Notes under the pieces: model-generated
Database searches by the model: none
The model's input: only the letters and a program-made list of their open reading frames with translations
What the model was told of the DNA's origin: nothing
In this document: positions 1 to 6,742 of the stretch, piece after piece
How positions within the stretch are numbered: position 1 is the first letter of the stretch
How the letters are laid out: each line of letters starts with the position of its first letter
Assembly (NCBI GenBank): GCA_019242135.1
Contig: JAFAWC010000247.1
Span: 1 to 6,742 of the forward strand
Direction: 5' to 3'
DNA from: Mycobacteriaceae bacterium
GTDB lineage: Bacteria > Actinomycetota > Actinomycetes > Mycobacteriales > Mycobacteriaceae
Length of the DNA stretch: 6,742 nt
Position numbers and translations under genes: made by a program

Positions 1-792
1 CCGCTGCGCGCGGGCGCTGAGATACAGGCAGATGGCCGCCGCAGCCGCAACGTTGAGGCTTTCTGCACCGCCCTGCATGGGGATCCGGACGCGACGGTCG
101 GCGAGCGCCGCGACCTCGGCCGAAAGCCCGTGCGCCTCGCCCCCGAACATCCACGCGGTCGGCGCCGAAAGCTGCGGCTCGACGTCGTCGAGGGTCACCT
201 CGCCGTCCACCGTTGCCGCCAGCGCCTGCAGTCCGCAAGCAGATACCGCCGCGACCGCTTCCGCAGCGGACGGTGTCACCGCCACCGGGACCGCGAACAC
301 GCTGCCCGCCGAGGCGCGCAGGCACTTGCCGTTGTACGGGTCGACGCTCTGACCGGACAGCACCACGGCCGCCGCGCCCATCGCATCGGATAACCGGACC
401 AGCGTGCCGGCGTTTCCCGGCTCGCCGATGTCGACACCGACGACTAACAATCGGGGCCGCTCGGCGAGGATGTCCTCGAGCGCCACCGAGACGGGCTCGC
501 AGACCGCCACCAGGCCGACCGGAGTCACTGTCTCCGACAGGGCCTTGGCCGCGCGCTCGGTCACGATGTGAACGGGTACCGCGACACCGGCGAGCAGCTG
601 CTCGAAGCGCGATGCGGCCTGCGCGGTGACGAACACGTCTCGTGCGGCACCGCAGCGCAGCGCGGCCTCAACCAGATTGGGTCCTTCGGCGAGGAAACGC
701 CCCGCCCGCTTGCGGGCGACGTGGCGGTGCAGCTTCGCCGCGGCGACGACGCGCGACGAGCGTTCGCTAAGTGACCCCGCGGCCGGTCTCAG
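1..792 (-). CDS. tsnR: SpoU-family (TrmH-like) RNA 2'-O-ribose methyltransferase, C-terminus cut by window edge
   Basis: SAM-dependent 2'-O-methyltransferase of the SpoU/TrmH (SPOUT knot) family, acting on rRNA or tRNA in the cytoplasm; the exact target is not readable from sequence. Counting from the Leu codon at 771-769, an N-terminal substrate-binding region covers roughly residues 20-95 ([15 protein letters not shown]). The three SpoU motifs follow: 1, [10 protein letters not shown] at 117-126; 2, [11 protein letters not shown] at 207-217; 3, [18 protein letters not shown] at 229-246. The frame stays open to base 1, giving 257 codons from that Leu. M. tuberculosis TsnR is about 260 aa from memory, so only a few residues should be missing. 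It is the last gene of infC-rpmI-rplT-tsnR. The start is odd: between an in-frame stop near 912 and the conserved N-terminus there is no ATG, GTG or TTG. The best candidate is CTG (792-790), overlapping the rplT TGA and preceded by GGAGAGG. The first in-frame GTG (636) would delete the conserved [12 protein letters not shown] region. Family is secure; start is not. Confidence 0.88.
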   Translation of the reverse strand, partial: MRPAAGSLSERSSRVVAAAKLHRHVARKRAGRFLAEGPNLVEAALRCGAARDVFVTAQAASRFEQLLAGVAVPVHIVTERAAKALSETVTPVGLVAVCEPVSVALEDILAERPRLLVVGVDIGEPGNAGTLVRLSDAMGAAAVVLSGQSVDPYNGKCLRASAGSVFAVPVAVTPSAAEAVAAVSACGLQALAATVDGEVTLDDVEPQLSAPTAWMFGGEAHGLSAEVAALADRRVRIPMQGGAESLNVAAAAAICLYLSARAQR

Positions 793-1181
793 GCGGCCTC
801 TCCGGCTGTCGGCGCGTTGACATCCTCGGGCAGTGCGCCCTTGGCCACGCCGACAAGTGCGGTGAACGCCGCCGGGTCGCTGATCGCGATGTCGGAGAGG
901 TTCTTGCGGTCAACGTCCACGCCGGCGGCCTTGAGGCCCTGGATCAACCTGTTGTAGGTGATGCCGTTGGCCCGGGCTGCGGCGTTGATACGCGAGATCC
1001 ACAGCTTGCGGAACTCCCCCTTGCGGGCACGCCGATCGCGGTACGCGTAGTTCAGCGAATGGAGCTGCTGCTCTTTGGCTTTGCGGTACAGGCGCGACCG
1101 CTGGCCGCGGTACCCCTTGGAGGCCGCAAGGATTGTGCGCCGCTTCTTGTGGGCGTTGACCGCCCGCTTAACGCGTGCCAT
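789..1181 (-). CDS. rplT: 50S ribosomal protein L20
   Basis: L20 is a primary 23S rRNA-binding protein needed for early assembly of the 50S subunit; in other bacteria it also represses its own operon by binding leader RNA. The 130-aa product begins [19 protein letters not shown], the basic N-terminal extension that threads into rRNA. The family signature [17 protein letters not shown] is at residues 54-70 and the globular C-terminal domain covers about 60-115. The last 14 residues ([14 protein letters not shown]) are a low-complexity tail of the sort seen in actinobacterial L20. The ATG is preceded by AGGAAG at an eight-base spacing. It lies 41 bases after rpmI with no hairpin between them, and its stop overlaps the proposed tsnR start. 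Together these indicate one operon. Confidence 0.98.
   Translation of the reverse strand: MARVKRAVNAHKKRRTILAASKGYRGQRSRLYRKAKEQQLHSLNYAYRDRRARKGEFRKLWISRINAAARANGITYNRLIQGLKAAGVDVDRKNLSDIAISDPAAFTALVGVAKGALPEDVNAPTAGEAA
797..803 (-). promoter_or_regulatory. Shine-Dalgarno for the proposed CTG start of tsnR
   Basis: On the minus strand GGAGAGG lies inside the last codons of rplT, four bases before the CTG at 792-790. That CTG overlaps the rplT TGA as CTGA, the same geometry as the common ATGA coupling junction. The motif is the main support for placing the tsnR start here. Because it also encodes rplT residues (Gly-Glu-Ala), its presence could be chance. Confidence 0.4.
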
Positions 1182-1222
1182 GGGTAATTCTTCCTATCTC
1201 ATAGAGTCTCGGGTAAGGGCGT

Positions 1223-1417
1223 TCAGCCGTTCAGCAGCTTGCGAATCCGCTTGGCGTCGCGGGTCGACACCGTGACCCGTCCCTCCAGGCGGGCCGTGCG
1301 CTTGGTCGGCTTGTGCTCCAATAGGTGCCGACGATTGGCCCTTTGACGCAGAATCTTGCCGGTTCCGGTGCGCCGGAACCGTTTTGACGCGCCGCTATGG
1401 GTCTTGGCCTTGGGCAT
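1223..1417 (-). CDS. rpmI: 50S ribosomal protein L35
   Basis: L35 is a small, strongly basic 50S protein that sits in a pocket of 23S rRNA. The 64-aa product starts [20 protein letters not shown]; the L35 signature region ([12 protein letters not shown], residues 4-15) is intact, and the rest is the usual Arg/Lys-rich chain ending RIRKLLNG. Length is normal for the family. It starts six bases after the infC stop. The infC TGA is embedded in TGAGGACACATG, so the AGGA ribosome-binding site overlaps the infC stop codon, which suggests translational coupling to IF3 synthesis. Gene order infC-rpmI-rplT is conserved very widely in bacteria. Confidence 0.98.
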   Translation of the reverse strand: MPKAKTHSGASKRFRRTGTGKILRQRANRRHLLEHKPTKRTARLEGRVTVSTRDAKRIRKLLNG

Positions 1418-1423
1418 GTGTCC

Positions 1424-2014
<591 letters not shown>

Positions 2015-2018
2015 GGGG

Positions 2019-2025
2019 CCTCCCT
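2019..2025 (-). promoter_or_regulatory. Shine-Dalgarno deciding the ATC start of infC
   Basis: The minus strand reads AGGGAGG, then CCCC, then ATC. It is the strongest ribosome-binding site in the window and sits directly before the point where IF3 homology begins. Every base of it can also pair with leader positions 2109-2098. Confidence 0.8.
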
Positions 2026-2103
2026 GGTTCGTGTCATCCGTCAGTGCAGCCGACCCGGCGCGAAAAGAACGACAGCGGGTGAGCACCACGCCGTCAGCAG
2101 AAA

Positions 2104-2124
2104 GGCCCCGCACGATGCGGGGCC
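2104..2124 (-). terminator. Terminator-like GC hairpin in the infC leader (attenuator or switch element)
   Basis: A perfect inverted repeat on the minus strand: GGCCCCGCA, loop TCG, TGCGGGGCC. This 9-bp stem is followed by TTTCTGCTG. The run of only three T is weak for an intrinsic terminator, but mycobacterial terminators often lack long U tracts. It lies about 90 bases before the infC start, downstream of the presumed promoter, so if it terminates it would be an attenuator rather than an operon end. Equally it may serve as the partner that keeps the infC Shine-Dalgarno open. Confidence 0.6.
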
Positions 2125-2154
2125 CGGTGCCGACCGATCACGGCTGAACGCCGC

Positions 2155-2169
2155 CTGCGTGTTACGCAG
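2155..2169 (-). promoter_or_regulatory. Leader hairpin 2
   Basis: A perfect six-pair stem on the minus strand: CTGCGT, loop AAC, ACGCAG. It follows hairpin 1 after only two bases, so the two could stack. Confidence 0.45.
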
Positions 2170-2171
2170 AA

Positions 2172-2191
2172 CCAGCACCGAAGGGTGCCGG
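2172..2191 (-). promoter_or_regulatory. Leader hairpin 1
   Basis: On the minus strand CCGGCACC, loop CTTC, GGTGCTGG form eight consecutive base pairs, one of them G-U. Its 3' arm plus the preceding C is also complementary to 2133-2125, allowing an alternative long-range helix that encloses hairpin 2. Confidence 0.5.
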
Positions 2192-2279
2192 TGACCGGAC
2201 CGCCGAGCCGGTGTGGCCGACGGTGGGAGCGGGACTCCACTTACTGTCCCTGATTCACGCAGGAACGGTCGCGCATATC

Positions 2280-2285
2280 AGTCTA
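2280..2285 (-). promoter_or_regulatory. Candidate -10 element for the infC operon
   Basis: TAGACT on the minus strand fits the mycobacterial TANNNT -10 pattern and lies in one of the few AT-richer patches between infC and lysX. A start near 2274-2272 would give a leader of about 260 bases carrying all three hairpins. No convincing -35 is present at 17-18 bases, so support is weak. Confidence 0.3.
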
Positions 2286-2367
2286 ACAGGCATGACCGAC
2301 GGTCTTCCCCGACCGGCGAAGCCGGCAGAGCCGCCAGCCGTCTGGCCCATTTCCCGGGCAGAGCGCA

Positions 2368-2373
2368 TATCCT
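2368..2373 (+). promoter_or_regulatory. Candidate -10 element of lysX, near-leaderless
   Basis: TATCCT fits TANNNT and ends eight bases before the ATG at 2382. That would place the transcription start at or within a base or two of the start codon, the arrangement of mycobacterial leaderless genes. It agrees with the lack of any Shine-Dalgarno before this ATG. No -35 resembling TTGAC is visible. Confidence 0.4.
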
Positions 2374-2381
2374 CGCGGCTG

Positions 2382-5300
2382 ATGACCATCGCCACCACCC
2401 GGCCCTCTTCTCGGTTGTCGTGGGTTCCCGCGACCGCCGGGTGGGTGGTCGGCATCATCGCCACGTTGTCGCTGGTAGCGAGCGTTTCGCCGCTGGTGCG
2501 GTGGATCATCAAGGTCCCTCGCGAGTTCGTCGACCACTACATCTTCAATTTCCCTGACACCAGCTTCGCCTGGGCCTTCGTGCTGACCCTTCTCGCGGCG
2601 GCGCTGGCCGCGCGCAAACGCATCGCGTGGTGGGTGCTGATCCTGAACCTGGTGTTCGCGGCGGGCTGGAACGTCGGCGGTCTCGTCTCGGGAATGGAGA
2701 ACTCGGTCGAGCGGTCCGGCGAAATACTCGGGCTGGTCCTGCATCTCGCCGCGATCGGGCTTCTGCTGCTCGCCTACCGCGAGTTCTATGCCCGGACCCG
2801 TCCCGGTGCGCTGCTGAAGGCGGCCGCGGTGTTGGCGGCCGGGATGGCGATCGGAACGCTGCTCGCGTGGGGCCTGCTCGAGACCTTCCCGGGCACCCTG
2901 CCCCCTGATCAACGACTCCCGTACGCCGTGAACCGGGTCAGCGGTTTTGCGCTCGCCGACCCCGACTTCTTCACCGGCCACCCGCACGTCGTGCTCAACA
3001 CCCTGTTCGGGTTGTTCGGCGCCGTCGCGCTCATCGCCGCGGCGGTCGTGCTCTTCCAGTCGCAGCGCGCTGAGAACGCGCTGACGGGCGAGGACGAGTC
3101 GGCAATCCGCGGACTGCTCGAGGTGTACGGCAAGAACGACTCGCTGGGCTACTTCGCCACCCGCCGCGACAAGGCCGTGGTGTTCGCCGACAACGGGCGC
3201 GCCGCGATCACCTACCGCGTCGAGGTCGGGGTCTGCCTGGCCAGCGGCGACCCCGTCGGCGATCCGCGCGCCTGGCCTCAGGCCATCGACGCGTGGCTAC
3301 GGCTGTGCCAGACGTACGGCTGGGCGCCGGGGGTGATGGGCGCGAGCCTCGACGGCGCCGAGGCATTCCGCGGGGCCGGGCTCAACGCGCTGCAGCTCGG
3401 GGACGAGGCGATCCTCTACCCGGATCGGTTCCGGTTATCCGGCTCCAGCATGCGCGCCGTCCGTCAGGCCGTGACCCGGGCGCGCCGGGCGGGCTTGACC
3501 GTGCGCATCCGCAGGCACCGCGACATTCGCGCAGCGGAGATGACGAGTGTCATTGCGCGTGCGGACGCTTGGCGCGACACCGAGACCGAACGTGGCTTCT
3601 CGATGGCGCTGGGCCGTCTCGGTGACAGCGGCGACGGCGACTGCCTCCTGGTAGAGGCGATCACGGAGGATAGCGGTGAGGTCGTCGCAATGCTGTCGCT
3701 GGTGCCGTGGGGTAACAACGGTGCGTCGCTGGACCTGATGCGCCGCTCACCGCAGTCCCCCAACGGAACCATTGAACTGATGGTCAGCGAACTCGCCATG
3801 CAAGCGGATCGATTTGGCGTCACGCGCATTTCTTTGAACTTCGCGATGTTCCGCGCGGCTTTCGAGGCGGGTGCCCGACTTGGCGCGGGTCCGATCGCAC
3901 GGTTGTGGCGGGGCCTGCTGGTGTTCTTCTCCCGTTGGTGGCAACTGGAGACGCTGTACCGGTCCAACATGAAGTATCAGCCTCAGTGGGTGCCGCGTTA
4001 TGCCTGCTACGAGGACGCCCGGCTGATTCCGCGGGTGGGCGTGGCCTCGGTGATCGCCGAAGGCTTTCTGGTGTTGCCATTCTCGCGCCGCAACAAGCCG
4101 CACCACACCGGGCACCACCCGGCGGTGCCGGCGACGATCATCGCCACCGGCAGGCTGCATCCCGACGGCAGCGCGCCCGACCCTGGCCCGCTGTACGGGC
4201 GGACCTCCGTAACCGACGCCGCGGTGCACGTGCCAGATCAAGTGCGGGTGCGGATGGGCAAATTGGCGGCCCTGCAGGACAGCGGCGTCGACGCGTACCC
4301 GGTCGGTCGGGCGCCGACGCACACCGTGGCACAGGCGATCGACGAAAGCGACGACACCGCCATCACGGTGGCCGGGCGGGTGCTGCGGATTCGCGACTAC
4401 GGCGGGGTGCTGTTCGCCGACCTGCGCGACTGGACCGCAGATGTGCAACTGTTGCTTGACAATTCTCACCTCGACGACGTTCGCACCGCCGACTTCACCG
4501 CCGCCGTGGACCTCGGCGACCTCGTCGAGGTGTCCGGCACGATGGGCTACAGCAAGAACGGCACGCGCTCTCTGTTTGTCCGGCGTTGGCGGTTGATCGG
4601 CAAGTGCCTGCGGCCGCTACCCGACAAGTGGAAGGGGTTGACCGACCCCGAGGCCCGCGTCCGCGCCCGGTACGTCGATCTCGCCACCAATCCGGAGGCA
4701 CGCGAGCTGCTCGCCGCGCGCAGCACGATCCTGCATGCCATCCGGGAAACGTTACGCAGCAAAGGTTTTCTCGAAGTCGAGACGCCGATCCTGCAGCAGG
4801 TTCACGGCGGCGCCAACGCCCGACCCTTCCTCACCCACATCAACGCCTACGACCTTGGCCTTTACCTGCGTATCGCACCGGAGCTGTATTTGAAGCGGCT
4901 GTGCGTCGGCGGGCTGGAGCGGGTCTTCGAACTCGGTCGCGCATTCCGCAACGAGGGAGTGGATTTCAGCCACAACCCGGAGTTCACGCTGCTCGAGGCC
5001 TACCAGGCGCACGCCGACTACATGACGTGGGTGGACGGCTGCCGCGAGCTCATCCAGAACGCGGCATTGGCCGCCAACGGCGCGCAGGTCGCGATGCGCC
5101 CAGACGGCGACGGCACCCTGACGCCGATCGACATCTCCGGCATGTGGCAGGTCAAGACGGTGCACGAAGCGGTGTCCGAGGCGCTCGGCGAACACATCGA
5201 CGTCGACACCGATGTGGCTGCCCTGCGCCGGCTCTCCGATAAAGCCGACATCCCCTATCTCACCCACTGGGATGCTGGCACGGTGGTGCTCAAGCTCTAC

Positions 5301-5684
5301 GAGCGGTTGGTCGAAGAGCACACCGAAAAGCCCACCTTTTACAAGGATTTCCCGATATCGGTGTCGCCACTGACCCGTCCGCACCGCAGCAAGCCCGGGC
5401 TGGCCGAGCGTTGGGACCTTGTCGCGTGGGGCATCGAACTCGGTACCGCCTACAGCGAGCTGACCGACCCGGTCGAGCAGCGCTGCAGGCTGCAGGAGCA
5501 ATCGCTGCTGGCGGCCGGCGGCGACCCCGAGGCGATGGAACTCGACGAAGACTTCCTGCAGGCCATGGAGTACGCGATGCCGCCGACCGGCGGGCTGGGC
5601 ATGGGCGTCGATCGGGTCGTCATGATGATCACGGGCCGCAGCATCCGCGAGACGCTGCCGTTCCCGTTGGCCAAACCCCGCTGA
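2382..5684 (+). CDS. lysX: Bifunctional lysyl-tRNA synthetase / lysyl-phosphatidylglycerol synthase
   Basis: LysX charges tRNA-Lys with lysine and transfers the lysine to phosphatidylglycerol in the membrane; in mycobacteria this reduces envelope negative charge and helps resist cationic peptides. From ATG 2382 the product is 1100 aa. About six hydrophobic membrane segments lie near residues 15-38, 61-78, 81-99, 116-132, 146-166 and 203-225. An MprF-type (DUF2156) aminoacyl-lipid transferase domain spans about 232-570, with [14 protein letters not shown] at 454-467. A His-rich linker follows, then an OB-fold anticodon-binding domain at about 660-737 and a class II lysyl-tRNA synthetase core at about 756-1097. 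Core motifs are intact: motif 1 FLEVETPIL (796-804), motif 2 [11 protein letters not shown] (849-859, R853, R856, E858) and motif 3 GLGMGVDR (1071-1078). Start 2382 is chosen because membrane-domain similarity to other LysX begins there and TATCCT stands just upstream. ATG 2292 and GTG 2211 are in-frame alternatives. Confidence 0.96.
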   Translation: MTIATTRPSSRLSWVPATAGWVVGIIATLSLVASVSPLVRWIIKVPREFVDHYIFNFPDTSFAWAFVLTLLAAALAARKRIAWWVLILNLVFAAGWNVGGLVSGMENSVERSGEILGLVLHLAAIGLLLLAYREFYARTRPGALLKAAAVLAAGMAIGTLLAWGLLETFPGTLPPDQRLPYAVNRVSGFALADPDFFTGHPHVVLNTLFGLFGAVALIAAAVVLFQSQRAENALTGEDESAIRGLLEVYGKNDSLGYFATRRDKAVVFADNGRAAITYRVEVGVCLASGDPVGDPRAWPQAIDAWLRLCQTYGWAPGVMGASLDGAEAFRGAGLNALQLGDEAILYPDRFRLSGSSMRAVRQAVTRARRAGLTVRIRRHRDIRAAEMTSVIARADAWRDTETERGFSMALGRLGDSGDGDCLLVEAITEDSGEVVAMLSLVPWGNNGASLDLMRRSPQSPNGTIELMVSELAMQADRFGVTRISLNFAMFRAAFEAGARLGAGPIARLWRGLLVFFSRWWQLETLYRSNMKYQPQWVPRYACYEDARLIPRVGVASVIAEGFLVLPFSRRNKPHHTGHHPAVPATIIATGRLHPDGSAPDPGPLYGRTSVTDAAVHVPDQVRVRMGKLAALQDSGVDAYPVGRAPTHTVAQAIDESDDTAITVAGRVLRIRDYGGVLFADLRDWTADVQLLLDNSHLDDVRTADFTAAVDLGDLVEVSGTMGYSKNGTRSLFVRRWRLIGKCLRPLPDKWKGLTDPEARVRARYVDLATNPEARELLAARSTILHAIRETLRSKGFLEVETPILQQVHGGANARPFLTHINAYDLGLYLRIAPELYLKRLCVGGLERVFELGRAFRNEGVDFSHNPEFTLLEAYQAHADYMTWVDGCRELIQNAALAANGAQVAMRPDGDGTLTPIDISGMWQVKTVHEAVSEALGEHIDVDTDVAALRRLSDKADIPYLTHWDAGTVVLKLYERLVEEHTEKPTFYKDFPISVSPLTRPHRSKPGLAERWDLVAWGIELGTAYSELTDPVEQRCRLQEQSLLAAGGDPEAMELDEDFLQAMEYAMPPTGGLGMGVDRVVMMITGRSIRETLPFPLAKPR

Positions 5685-5696
5685 GGCACGCGGGAA

Positions 5697-5727
5697 TCGA
5701 CCGGCGGGCAGCCGCCAGGCGTACCGT
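5697..5727 (+). promoter_or_regulatory. Candidate promoter of the small gene at 5734, leaderless
   Basis: TCGACC (5697-5702, five of six against TTGACN) is followed after 19 bases by TACCGT (5722-5727, TANNNT). Six bases later comes the ATG at 5734. This would start transcription at the A of the ATG, and no Shine-Dalgarno is present. The promoter lies within the 49 bases after the lysX stop, where no terminator hairpin is visible. Confidence 0.5.
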
Positions 5728-5733
5728 GTCGGC

Positions 5734-5976
5734 ATGCCCGACGAATCGACAACGTCTGACCCCGACGCCACCGGGTACACCGCGTCGGGCGTGCCGACGT
5801 TCGAGTCCGTCCGCGAGAAGATCGAGACCAGGTACGGCGCCTCGTTGGGCGCCGCCGAACTCGACGCCGAAACCCCGCAGGGCCGGGCCGTCGAGGAGCA
5901 GTACGAGGAGCGTCAGCGCGCAGCGGCCGAACGTCTCAATCAGATTCGCGAATCCATGCACCGCGACGACGCCTAG
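5734..5976 (+). CDS. Small acidic helical protein of unknown function
   Basis: An 80-aa protein with a Thr/Ser/Asp-rich N-terminus (1-20), then FESVREKIETRYGASLG (23-39) and a long charged segment at 51-77 (RAVEEQYEERQRAAAERLNQ onward) that should be one amphipathic helix or coiled coil. It has no signal peptide, membrane segment, cysteine or catalytic motif. It resembles short mycobacterial proteins that annotation pipelines sometimes label PspA-domain, but I cannot confirm that from sequence, and it is far shorter than PspA. The ATG is chosen because TACCGT lies six bases upstream and no other start is suitably placed. Its stop codon is followed immediately by the GTG of the next gene, so the two are probably co-expressed. 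Codon use matches its neighbours, consistent with a real gene. Confidence 0.8.
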   Translation: MPDESTTSDPDATGYTASGVPTFESVREKIETRYGASLGAAELDAETPQGRAVEEQYEERQRAAAERLNQIRESMHRDDA

Positions 5977-6742
5977 GTGCGCAGCTTCACCGTCGACGAG
6001 CGTCGCGCCCGTTTGGCCCGTCGTCATTTCCTCAGCGGCGACACCACCGGCGACGTCGCCGCGGTCACCGCCGCGATGCTGGGCCTACACGCGACCGACC
6101 CGGCGACGCCGCACCTATCGTTGTGGGCGCGCATCGCGGGTTTCACCACTGACGACCTCGACCGCGAACTCTACGAACGGCGCTCGGTGGTCAAGCACCT
6201 CGCGATGCGCCGCACGCTGTGGCTGGTGCGGGCGGACGACCTGGTCGCGATTCAGCCGGCCGCCAGCGACCGGGTCGCGGACAGCGAACGGCGCCGGCTG
6301 GTCAAAGACGTGGAGAAGGCCGGCGTGGCGAATGACGGCAACGCATGGCTTGACCGGGCTTGTGAGGCTGTGCTCGGCTTCCTGGCCGAGAACGGCCCGG
6401 CGGGCGCCGCCGACGTCCGCGCCGCACTGCCCGAACTCCACGGAACCTACGATCCCGCTCCGGGTAGGCGCTGGGGTGGCCAAACACCCTTGACGCCAAG
6501 AGTTTTCACCGTCCTGTCAGTCAGGGGCGACATCGTGCGCGGGCCGAATGACGGCGGGTGGATAGCATCTCGTCCCAGGTGGGTGACCACACACGATTGG
6601 CTGCGTGCACGCCCAGAGGTGATGCCGGCCGACAAGGCGCGCGCCCAGTTGGTCGGCCAGTGGCTCCGCACGTTCGGTCCGGCCACCGTGGCAGATGTGA
6701 AGTGGTGGTTCGGCACTCCCCTCGCGGCGGCACGCCAGGCCC
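5977..6742 (+). CDS. Winged-helix DNA-binding domain protein (HTH_42 / DUF1006 type), truncated by window edge
   Basis: The frame is open from GTG 5977 to the window end: 255 codons plus one base, with no stop. Full-length members are roughly 370-400 aa, so about a third is missing. Family hallmarks are the opening (LARRHFLSG, then VTAAMLGLHATDPATPHLSLWARI at residues 30-53), the RRTLWLVRADDLVAIQPA stretch (78-95) and the WLRTFGPATVADVKWWFG winged-helix segment (229-246). HTH_42 proteins include the DNA glycosylase-like YcaQ/AlkX group, but most actinobacterial members are uncharacterised; a DNA-binding or DNA-repair role is inference. The GTG directly abuts the previous TAG (TAGGTG) with no Shine-Dalgarno, which suggests translational coupling. 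Between about 6463 and 6600 the codons are unusual for this window (AGG, AGA, ATA, ACA, TCA), unlike the first 160 codons. Confidence 0.82.
   Translation, partial: MRSFTVDERRARLARRHFLSGDTTGDVAAVTAAMLGLHATDPATPHLSLWARIAGFTTDDLDRELYERRSVVKHLAMRRTLWLVRADDLVAIQPAASDRVADSERRRLVKDVEKAGVANDGNAWLDRACEAVLGFLAENGPAGAADVRAALPELHGTYDPAPGRRWGGQTPLTPRVFTVLSVRGDIVRGPNDGGWIASRPRWVTTHDWLRARPEVMPADKARAQLVGQWLRTFGPATVADVKWWFGTPLAAARQA

Larger units (their letters stand above)
2015..2191 (-). promoter_or_regulatory. Structured 5' leader of infC, candidate cis-regulatory RNA
   Basis: In transcript order this stretch can form hairpin 1 (2191-2172), hairpin 2 (2169-2155), hairpin 3 (2124-2104), a spacer, then the infC Shine-Dalgarno (2025-2019). 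Two alternative pairings compete with these. First, GGGGCCTTTCTG (2109-2098) pairs with CAGGGAGGCCCC (2026-2015) over 12 consecutive bases, two of them G-U; this hides the Shine-Dalgarno and uses the 3' arm of hairpin 3. Second, CGGTGCTGG (2180-2172, the 3' arm of hairpin 1) can pair with TCGGCACCG (2133-2125) over nine bases, two G-U, ending directly against hairpin 3. B. subtilis regulates its infC-rpmI-rplT operon with an L20-binding leader and E. coli uses L20 on rpmI, so an RNA leader fits this operon. The ligand, if any, is unknown. All pairings were found by eye without energy calculation. Confidence 0.6.
2192..2381. other. Divergent intergenic region between the infC leader and lysX
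   Basis: No gene is accepted here. The plus strand is open in the lysX frame back to a GTG at 2211, but the translated stretch has no recognisable domain. The region holds candidate -10 elements for infC (2280-2285, minus) and lysX (2368-2373, plus). In or at the edge of it are three short perfect dyads: CCGGTGACCGG (2188-2198), GACCGACGGTC (2294-2304) and CCGGCGAAGCCGG (2313-2325). Short dyads are cheap in GC-rich DNA, so they are possible operators only. Confidence 0.4.

Noticed and set aside
1182..1222. Possible regulatory structure between rpmI and rplT
   Set aside because: It is only 41 bases with an ordinary AGGAAG ribosome site, and no inverted repeat of note was found.
2111..2113. 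GTG start giving a 229-aa IF3
   Set aside because: The codon lies within the loop and 3' arm of hairpin 3, has no suitable ribosome site, and the added 33 residues do not resemble IF3. The ATC at 2014 has AGGGAGG directly upstream.
2283..2987. 234-codon minus-strand frame opposite the lysX membrane domain
   Set aside because: It is highly charged and repetitive in Arg, Gly and Glu. It is the antisense of transmembrane-coding sequence with no family resemblance.
5685..5733. Terminator after lysX
   Set aside because: No stem with arms longer than a few bases and no T run is visible, so none is called.
4752..5780. 342-codon open frame on the minus strand opposite lysX
   Set aside because: It is antisense to the conserved lysyl-tRNA synthetase core. 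Its translation is rich in Arg, Val, Gly and His with no domain, as expected of a GC-rich shadow frame.
5411..6493. 360-codon plus-strand frame overlapping the end of lysX, the small gene and the winged-helix gene
   Set aside because: It is out of frame with three better-supported genes and its product is Arg/Pro/Ala-rich low-complexity sequence. It is a frame shadow.

Overview
The window is high-GC actinobacterial DNA whose gene content and protein sequences point to a mycobacterium. IF3, L35, L20 and the fused lysyl-tRNA synthetase/lysyl-phosphatidylglycerol synthase LysX all read as typical mycobacterial proteins. The infC-rpmI-rplT-tsnR operon running divergently from lysX is the arrangement I know from Mycobacterium tuberculosis. 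I cannot assign a species.

Layout. Positions 1-2014 (minus strand) hold a translation operon, transcribed right to left: infC (IF3), rpmI (L35), rplT (L20) and tsnR (SpoU-type RNA 2'-O-methyltransferase, cut by the window's left edge just before its C-terminus). Positions 2015-2381 contain no gene that I accept. This stretch holds the structured 5' leader of infC and candidate back-to-back promoters. Positions 2382-5684 (plus strand) encode lysX. After a 49-base gap comes a small acidic helical protein (5734-5976). A winged-helix (HTH_42-type) protein begins at the next base (5977) and runs off the right edge.

How the genes work together. The left operon makes parts of the translation apparatus: an initiation factor, two 50S proteins and an RNA methylase. 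LysX charges tRNA-Lys and moves lysine onto phosphatidylglycerol in the membrane, which lowers envelope negative charge and gives tolerance to cationic peptides. The two small downstream genes are of unknown function.

The most interesting material is regulatory. The best infC start is ATC (2014-2012), behind a strong Shine-Dalgarno sequence. The infC leader contains a perfect 9-bp GC-rich hairpin whose 3' arm can instead form an uninterrupted 12-bp helix over the whole infC Shine-Dalgarno. These two structures are mutually exclusive, as in a translational switch. tsnR has no ATG, GTG or TTG start in its frame; the best candidate is CTG overlapping the rplT stop. Two non-canonical starts in an operon headed by IF3, the factor that rejects such starts, suggest shared feedback control. 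The small gene at 5734 and probably lysX look leaderless. No mobile element, CRISPR array, tRNA or rRNA was seen.
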